Below are positions 7,069 through 11,141 of a stretch of 11,141 nt of DNA, piece by piece. The stretch covers positions 1 to 11,141 of the forward strand of contig DAIUAL010000107.1 of assembly GCA_036847245.1 (NCBI GenBank). The letters run 5' to 3'. The notes under the pieces were generated by a model. The model ran no database searches. It saw only the letters and a program-made list of their open reading frames with translations, and had not been told where the DNA came from. The position numbers and the translations under genes are program-made. How positions within the stretch are numbered: the first letter of the stretch is position 1; every line of letters begins with the position of its first letter. The stretch comes from UBA4661 sp002405405. GTDB lineage: Bacteria; Bacteroidota; Ignavibacteria; Kapaibacteriales; UBA4661.

Positions 7069-7503
7069 ATGATAATTTGTATCACAAGGTCAATTTACGC
7101 AATACGTCCGTCACTTTTAGGAGTCGCATGGAGCATAGCGATATTCTTTGCACTAGGTCAATTTTCTAGTATACAATTAGTCGCTCAAGACCGTATTCGC
7201 ATGATGGTCCTTGATCTTGCTAAAGGCAAAGAGCAAGCAGTGCTAACCCAACTCAAAAAAATAGACCCTACATCAACCTCGCAGGATCCGGGCATTCGAT
7301 TTGTTCGGTCTCTTATTGAAAAGAATGCTGTAACAGCCGTAACTATGCTCCATGATATTGTGCATTCATCACGAAGTTCAGATTGGGCAGATGATGCACA
7401 GTGGCGTATTGTACAAATTTATGCTTTATTAAAAGATACTGCTCGTGCTCATGAAGAACTTGCATATATGGAGGAACACTTTTCTTTTTCTCCTTTTCTC
7501 TAA
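7069..7503 (+). CDS. Exported helical-repeat protein, N-terminal half of a split SPOR protein
   Basis: A 144-residue product from ATG 7069 (weak AGTGAG upstream; the frame is open back to TTG 7033). A signal peptide (about 1-40) has basic RSIYAIRP, a hydrophobic core LLGVAWSIAIFFALG, and a probable cleavage after QLVAQ. The mature part (41-144) is helical and looks like degenerate TPR repeats: MMVLDLAKGKEQAVLTQLKK, IRFVRSLIEKNAVTAVTMLHDIV, DDAQWRIVQIYALLKDTARAHEELAYMEEHF. It stops at TAA 7501-7503 in the middle of a typical next repeat. The same frame continues without shift (EAKTVVEF, then MVGCQ) into the SPOR-domain part at 7528. I infer one original protein of about 373 residues: signal peptide, TPR-like region, charged linker, SPOR domain. 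Alone, this half would be a periplasmic helical fragment. It is divergent from murG, with 92 bases between. Confidence 0.7.
   Translation: MIICITRSIYAIRPSLLGVAWSIAIFFALGQFSSIQLVAQDRIRMMVLDLAKGKEQAVLTQLKKIDPTSTSQDPGIRFVRSLIEKNAVTAVTMLHDIVHSSRSSDWADDAQWRIVQIYALLKDTARAHEELAYMEEHFSFSPFL
7501..7503 (+). other. In-frame TAA splitting the TPR-like/SPOR gene
   Basis: This is the only stop between ATG 7069 and TAG 8191-8193 in this frame (375 codons including both stops). The codons just after it, GAA GCA AAA ACA GTA GTT GAA, translate as EAKTVVE, a natural continuation of a TPR helix. A single base change from CAA, GAA or AAA would create it. No Shine-Dalgarno precedes the next ATG (7528), 24 bases on. 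It may be a nonsense mutation, a base-call error, or a readthrough site. Confidence 0.65.
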
Positions 7504-7527
7504 GAAGCAAAAACAGTAGTTGAATTC

Positions 7528-8193
7528 ATGGTTGGTTGTCAGCATTCCACAAGTACACAAAGTTCTGCCAAACGTATATCCGACGGTACTGTACAATCGC
7601 GTATTGCTGTGAGTAGCGGGATAAAAAAATCTTCCCAAGAAGAGAGCACACCTACACATTCAAAAAAGAAATCGGACGAATTTGTTCTGCCTTTTAAGGT
7701 TGTAGCAGGGAAAATTGTTGCCAATAAACCAACAGAGTCAGAAAATAAAGGTGATAAATCGCGCTCTTCAGTATCAGAAACTAAGCAAGAAAAAGCTAAA
7801 GCGCCCAATGAGAAAACAGATATAACGTCTTCGCAGAAGAAGGTATCGAATACAGAGAGAAAACAAGAAACGGAAGAAAAAGACAGTCCGAAAAAAGAAT
7901 CTACACAAAAAGAGCCATCAAAAAAAGAATCTTCAAAAAAAGAGGATGAAGAGGCGAGCAGTGGAAGTTTTACGATGCAGGTTGGTGTTTTCAAATCAGA
8001 GGAAGCTGCTAAAAATGAACAAGGAAAGTATAGCCGAATGAGAATGCGGACATCAATTTTTGAAAAAGAAATTGCTGGTGAAACAGTGTATGCAGTCTTG
8101 GTAGGAAATTATGCCACTAAAGCAGATGCTGAAACACAACGGCGTTTAGTACAACGTGTTTGTAATTGTCCGGCTTTCATTGTACAAAAATAG
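7528..8193 (+). CDS. SPOR-domain half of the split envelope protein
   Basis: The C-terminal 75 residues (about 146-220 from ATG 7528) form a SPOR domain: SFTMQVGVFKSEEAAKNEQ, then the strand-helix core, then YAVLVGNYATKADAETQRRLV and a final FIVQK strand. SPOR domains bind glycan strands lacking stem peptides, usually at the division septum. Before it, residues 31-145 are a low-complexity linker very rich in Lys, Glu and Ser (repeated KKES/QKEPS units). The product has no signal peptide of its own, so a protein beginning at 7528 would stay in the cytoplasm where a SPOR domain has no known target. That argues it was made as one polypeptide with the exported half at 7069-7503, in the same frame. 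The ATG at 7528 has no ribosome site. It ends in TAG, followed after four codons by TGA (8206-8208). Confidence 0.75.
   Translation: MVGCQHSTSTQSSAKRISDGTVQSRIAVSSGIKKSSQEESTPTHSKKKSDEFVLPFKVVAGKIVANKPTESENKGDKSRSSVSETKQEKAKAPNEKTDITSSQKKVSNTERKQETEEKDSPKKESTQKEPSKKESSKKEDEEASSGSFTMQVGVFKSEEAAKNEQGKYSRMRMRTSIFEKEIAGETVYAVLVGNYATKADAETQRRLVQRVCNCPAFIVQK
7891..7945 (+). repeat. Imperfect A-rich tandem repeats coding for KKES units
   Basis: Units of the form A(6-7)-GAATCT or similar recur at 7891, 7920 and 7935, with an A5 run at 7907-7911. Together they encode KKESTQKEPSKKESSKKED. Two perfect A7 runs (7920-7926, 7935-7941) sit in the zero frame as A-AAA-AAA. Such runs can slip in replication or translation and are also prone to sequencing error. 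Confidence 0.55.
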
Positions 8194-8336
8194 ATGCATA
8201 GTGAATGATGTTTTTGTGGCATCATGCAAGCGATTTGTGTATATTTACGCTCACTCTTAAAGCAAGCAAAATTGTCGTTCAGTGCATCGAATTCTAAACA
8301 ATCCTACTTTTTTCATCTGTTTCATTTGTTATCGTT

Positions 8337-8822
8337 ATGATAAAACCTAGTGCTCTCGTTGTTGATGATAATAAAATCACCACCAAATTGCTCGGACGCT
8401 ACTTATCGCCGGCTGGATATGCAGTCCGCGAAGCATATGATGGTATCGAGTGCTTGGAGCGTGTAGCTGAAGAGCAGCCTGATGCAATCGTGATGGACGT
8501 TATGATGCCACGTTTGGATGGTTATGAACCCGTCAAGCGATTGAAATCGGATCCTGCCACAGCACATATCCCTGTTGTTATCGTTACTGCATTGAATGAT
8601 GTTGCTAATCAGGTAAAGGCTATTGAGTCTGGTGCTGACGATTTCTTGAGTAAGCCCATCGAAGATAAGCTGCTTCTTGCCAAAGTAAAATTGCTTTCAA
8701 CAGTGAGTATTGAGCGCAAAAAAGCGAATACACTCAAAGACTTGTTATTGCAAGCCACACGTGGCCAGATTAGTGAAGCACAAGCCAAAGAAAAAATTGC
8801 AGAGCTTGGATTACAAGCGTAA
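8337..8822 (+). CDS. Single-domain response regulator (REC)
   Basis: Receiver protein of a two-component or phosphorelay system. Residues 1-125 are a complete REC domain: VVDDN (8-12) with acidic D10 and D11, phosphoacceptor D54 in IVMDVMMPRLDGYE, T84 in VIVTALND, and K106 in FLSKPIED. There is no DNA-binding or enzymatic output domain. The remaining 35 residues are a helical tail (IERKKANTLKDLLLQ, then QISEAQAKEKIAELGL), so it may act by protein contact. No histidine kinase is nearby, so its partner is encoded elsewhere. The 143-base leader (8194-8336) shows no clear promoter or ribosome site. The gene ends in TAA and is closed by a strong intrinsic terminator 17 bases later, so it is probably transcribed without the CNNM/CBS gene that follows. 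Confidence 0.93.
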   Translation: MIKPSALVVDDNKITTKLLGRYLSPAGYAVREAYDGIECLERVAEEQPDAIVMDVMMPRLDGYEPVKRLKSDPATAHIPVVIVTALNDVANQVKAIESGADDFLSKPIEDKLLLAKVKLLSTVSIERKKANTLKDLLLQATRGQISEAQAKEKIAELGLQA

Positions 8823-8838
8823 TTCTTGCTTCTTGTGT

Positions 8839-8879
8839 ACAGATGTGCTGCGATTATCGTTGCACATCTGTTTTTTTTT
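8839..8879 (+). terminator. Intrinsic terminator after the response regulator gene
   Basis: ACAGATGTGC (8839-8848) and GCACATCTGT (8862-8871) form a perfect 10-base-pair stem. Within the 13-base loop, CGA/TCG (8851-8853, 8857-8859) can add three pairs. Nine T residues (8871-8879) follow directly. This is a textbook rho-independent terminator for plus-strand transcripts. It also shows that the TAA at 8820-8822 is a true gene end. Confidence 0.93.
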
Positions 8880-8898
8880 AGGGTGCTTTTTCTTGTGC

Positions 8899-8936
8899 TC
8901 TGTTGTTGTTGATAGTATATGCTTCAATACAACAGA
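8899..8936. repeat. Short inverted repeat in the CNNM/CBS leader
   Basis: TCTGTTG (8899-8905) and CAACAGA (8930-8936) are perfect inverted arms separated by 24 bases, between the terminator and the ATG at 8963. A weak promoter-like pair (TTGTTG, then TACAAC at 8928-8933) overlaps them. The arms could be an operator or a leader hairpin, but a 7-base match may be chance. Confidence 0.2.
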
Positions 8937-8962
8937 CACACTTTTTGCATGATTTGCAATGT

Positions 8963-10126
8963 ATGACTGAACTTCTTCTCACAGTGCTTGTAACGCTTCT
9001 CGCAACAGGTATATGCTCTTTTCTTACGGGAGCATTTTCTACCTTAACACGTTCATACTTACACTCAATGATTGAGCAAGGAAGCGATACGCATTCCAGC
9101 TATCAACAATTAATTGATTGGAAACTTCAATCCGACGTGCTGCGAACAGCATTATCCCTTGCAAATCTCTTTGCGTTGTCAGCAGGAAGCATTGTTACGG
9201 GTTCTTGTGCTGTATCTGCGTGGAGTGCTGTTACAGTACCGGCTGCTATTCTTGGAGCCAGCTTCATTTATCTGATAGTGGGGCAATTATTCCCACGTTT
9301 GCTTGGGATACATTTTGCCAAACAAAGTGTTCGATTTACAGCATTTTGTTTGCGTATAGTTATGGTCGTATTCTATCCCATTGCGCGTGCTATTGAGCAA
9401 TTATACGATCGTTTTTCTGTTGCTGAAGACGAAGATGAGGCATCGCGCGATGAAATTACCGGTATAATTGAAGAAGCGCACGTAGAAGGCGCAATCGATG
9501 CCGGAGAATTTCGAATTCTGACCAATATGCTAAAGTTTAGTGATGTCCGTGTTTCCGATGTCATGACACCACGCACAGTTGTCTTTGGCTGTGGGGCAGA
9601 TGTCCCGGTGTCACAAGCAGTACAATTTCCCGAACTCTTACAATTTTCTCGTATTCCTATTCATGAAGATGAGTCGCTTGATTCGGTAATAGGTTATGCA
9701 TTGAGTAAAGAAGTTTTCATGGCAATGATTTCGCACAAGGGCGATATGCCTCTGCGAAAATTCGCACGTGAAGTATATTGCATTCCGGAAAATGCTCGTT
9801 TGGATCGTGCTCTTGAAATTTTTCTCCAACGCCGAGAGCATCTTTTCGTTGTTGTCGATGAATATGGTGGGGTGGAGGGATTACTTTCGATGGAAGATGT
9901 TCTCGAAACAATGCTTGGTGTCGAAATTATAGACGAAGATGATAAAACCGTCGATCTCCGTCACCTTGCCAAACAGCGGCGCGACTCGCGGATTGCTTCC
10001 CTCCAAGCTCAGTTTATTCAATCCGAAGAAAGTATAGCAGAGCAAGTGCTTGAGCAAGCTCAACAAGAAGCTCAGCAAATTGCTGATAGCATTAATGATA
10101 ATATACAGTCAGAAGAGACTATATAA
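8963..10126 (+). CDS. CNNM/CBS-pair membrane protein (CorC/HlyC-like)
   Basis: A 387-residue inner-membrane protein. An N-terminal CNNM (DUF21) transmembrane domain (about 1-145) has hydrophobic segments near 3-22, 60-80, 88-110 and 122-142. A cytoplasmic CBS-domain pair (about 195-320) follows: the linker IIEEAHVEGAIDAGEFRILTNML and VRVSDVMTPRTVVF open CBS1, and LFVVVDEYGGVEGLLSMEDVLETMLGVEIIDEDD (294-327) closes CBS2. Relatives are linked to Mg2+/Co2+ transport or efflux. The usual C-terminal CorC_HlyC domain is absent. Instead there is a Gln/Glu-rich, probably coiled-coil tail (343-385). Early in TM1, where relatives read close to GAETAL, this protein reads GAFSTL. I chose ATG 8963; the frame is open to TTG 8903 with no ribosome site at either. 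It ends in TAA, 29 bases before the TonB receptor start. Confidence 0.88.
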   Translation: MTELLLTVLVTLLATGICSFLTGAFSTLTRSYLHSMIEQGSDTHSSYQQLIDWKLQSDVLRTALSLANLFALSAGSIVTGSCAVSAWSAVTVPAAILGASFIYLIVGQLFPRLLGIHFAKQSVRFTAFCLRIVMVVFYPIARAIEQLYDRFSVAEDEDEASRDEITGIIEEAHVEGAIDAGEFRILTNMLKFSDVRVSDVMTPRTVVFGCGADVPVSQAVQFPELLQFSRIPIHEDESLDSVIGYALSKEVFMAMISHKGDMPLRKFAREVYCIPENARLDRALEIFLQRREHLFVVVDEYGGVEGLLSMEDVLETMLGVEIIDEDDKTVDLRHLAKQRRDSRIASLQAQFIQSEESIAEQVLEQAQQEAQQIADSINDNIQSEETI

Positions 10127-10155
10127 TATTTTAACTTTTTGATTGTCCACACTAC

Positions 10156-11141
10156 ATGAATTTACTGTCTCGCACCATTCTCACTATTGTGTTTGCTATT
10201 GCTTTCAGCCGTACTTTTGCAGCACAAATACCCCAAGTAACCACATTACCTAAAACAACGACAAAAATTTCGACAACTGCTGATATTGTCGTTACGGCAA
10301 ACCGTATTCCTACAGCGAGTAAAGCACTTAGTCAGCTTGTGTCGGTTATCAATGCACAAGAATTGCGGAGTACACCCGCACGAAGTATCGAAGAAGCTCT
10401 TGAGAATATCAGCGGTGTGGATAATCGCCAGCGAGGAGCACTTGGCATCCAGTCGGATATTAGTATTCGTGGTGGAACATTTGAACAAACCTTGGTGATG
10501 ATCAATGGTATCAAAGTTAATGATATTCAGACTGGTCATCACAATATGAATATTCCCTTTGCGATGGAGAATATCGAGCGAATTGAGGTTGTCAAAGGTC
10601 CTGCAGGACGTCAGTACGGACCTAATGCTTTCGCCGGTGCTATAAATATTATCACTAAAAATTCCTTTGACCATATTGCTAAAGCTTCGTTTATGGGAGG
10701 GGGCTATGGCTTGTGGGAAGCGAGTGTGACAGCAAGCATTCCTACGAATAGTTTGTTTCGTAATACATTATCAGTGATGCGCCGAAAATCAGATGGATTT
10801 CGTGATTTTACTGATTTTCGAATCGACATGGCAAGTGCAACATTCGGGACAGACTTTGGTAGTGCTAAAGAACATAGCATTGACGCTGTTGTCAGCTATG
10901 TCGAAAAAGATTTTGGAGCTAGTGGTTTTTATGCATTGTCTTTTCCCACGCAAGCCGAGAATACACAAACATTTTTTGCTGGGATAACAGCACAAATCAA
11001 TACTGCGCTTCCAATTACACTCAAGTCCTCATATCGTAGAAATCGTGATTATTTTGTTTTACGTCGTGAAGACCCCGGCTTTTATGCCAATCTCCATTAT
11101 ACAAATGTCGCAAATATTGAGGCACAATCAATAATTGAGTG
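10156..11141 (+). CDS. TonB-dependent outer-membrane receptor (BtuB-like), 3' end beyond the window
   Basis: The frame is open from ATG 10156 to the window edge: 328 complete codons and no stop. It has a signal peptide (about 1-23: MNLLSRTILTIVFAIAFSRTFAA) and a Thr-rich linker. A TonB box-like ADIVVTANRIP (42-52) resembles the E. coli BtuB box. The plug domain (about 58-170) has SVINAQEL, SIEEALENISGVDNRQRGALGIQSDISIRGG (77-107), VMINGIKVND (114-123), IERIEVVKGPAGRQYGPNAFAGAINIITK (140-168). After it, alternating beta strands start the barrel (FMGGGYGLWEASVTASI and onward). It imports a scarce substrate such as a cobalamin or an iron chelate; the substrate cannot be told from this part. No carboxypeptidase-like N-terminal domain is present, so it is not a SusC type. 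There is no clear ribosome site; it may be co-transcribed with the CNNM/CBS gene. Confidence 0.93.
   Translation, partial: MNLLSRTILTIVFAIAFSRTFAAQIPQVTTLPKTTTKISTTADIVVTANRIPTASKALSQLVSVINAQELRSTPARSIEEALENISGVDNRQRGALGIQSDISIRGGTFEQTLVMINGIKVNDIQTGHHNMNIPFAMENIERIEVVKGPAGRQYGPNAFAGAINIITKNSFDHIAKASFMGGGYGLWEASVTASIPTNSLFRNTLSVMRRKSDGFRDFTDFRIDMASATFGTDFGSAKEHSIDAVVSYVEKDFGASGFYALSFPTQAENTQTFFAGITAQINTALPITLKSSYRRNRDYFVLRREDPGFYANLHYTNVANIEAQSIIE

Noticed and set aside
7539..7994. 151-codon minus-strand open frame, Ser/Phe-rich
   Set aside because: It is the complement of the A-rich Lys/Glu/Ser linker, so the poly-Phe/Ser content is an artefact.
8205..8225. ATGATG/CATCAT hairpin after the SPOR gene
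   Set aside because: A six-base stem with a nine-base loop and no T run after it. Too weak to call a terminator.
1..11141. Genome-wide reassignment of TAA/TAG to glutamine
   Set aside because: The other long genes (murG, serine hydrolase, TonB receptor, CNNM/CBS) have no internal TAA/TAG, and the response regulator TAA is followed by an intrinsic terminator with only implausible hydrophobic sequence beyond. Only local readthrough or mutation remains possible.

Overview
The window carries AT-rich (GC in the low 40s by eye), densely packed bacterial chromosome. Several traits suggest a Gram-negative member of the Bacteroidota/Chlorobiota (FCB) group, possibly a Kapabacteria-like lineage. They are a TonB-dependent outer-membrane receptor, a MurG, a SPOR-domain protein, a propeller-type glutaminyl cyclase, a KirBac channel of the type I associate with Bacteroidota, and few clear Shine-Dalgarno sites. 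This placement is inference; there is no rRNA or marker tree here. I see no insertion sequence, phage gene, tRNA, CRISPR array or restriction system.

Layout. At 30-992 (+) lies an inward-rectifier K+ channel gene whose N-terminal part contains two in-frame stops. It converges, with 8 bases between, on a minus-strand block read from 5753 down to 1001. In transcription order that block holds a two-TM membrane protein with a PH-like tail, an exported and C-terminally anchored protein of unknown family, a GNAT acetyltransferase, a lipoprotein-like glutaminyl-peptide cyclotransferase, an exported SxxK serine hydrolase, and PrmA. Overlaps of 1-4 bases (ATGA, TAATG) join many of these genes and suggest translational coupling. 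Upstream, also on the minus strand and 107 bases away, is murG. From 7069 onward everything is on the plus strand: an exported helical-repeat/SPOR protein split by one in-frame TAA, a single-domain response regulator followed by a clear intrinsic terminator, a CNNM/CBS-pair membrane protein, and the first 328 codons of a BtuB-like TonB-dependent receptor that runs off the end.

How the genes fit together. Most act in the envelope: peptidoglycan synthesis (MurG), peptidoglycan binding (SPOR), ion transport (Kir, CNNM/CBS), outer-membrane uptake (TonB receptor), and periplasmic hydrolysis or modification (serine hydrolase, glutaminyl cyclase). PrmA, the response regulator and GNAT are general cytoplasmic functions. 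I do not see a dedicated multi-gene defence or biosynthetic system.

The most notable signal is that two otherwise well-preserved genes are interrupted only by in-frame stops (TAA 51-53, TAG 90-92, TAA 7501-7503). Coding similarity continues on both sides, and each stop is one C-to-T change from a Gln codon. Simple nonsense mutation or sequence error is the likeliest explanation; stop-codon readthrough is the interesting alternative.
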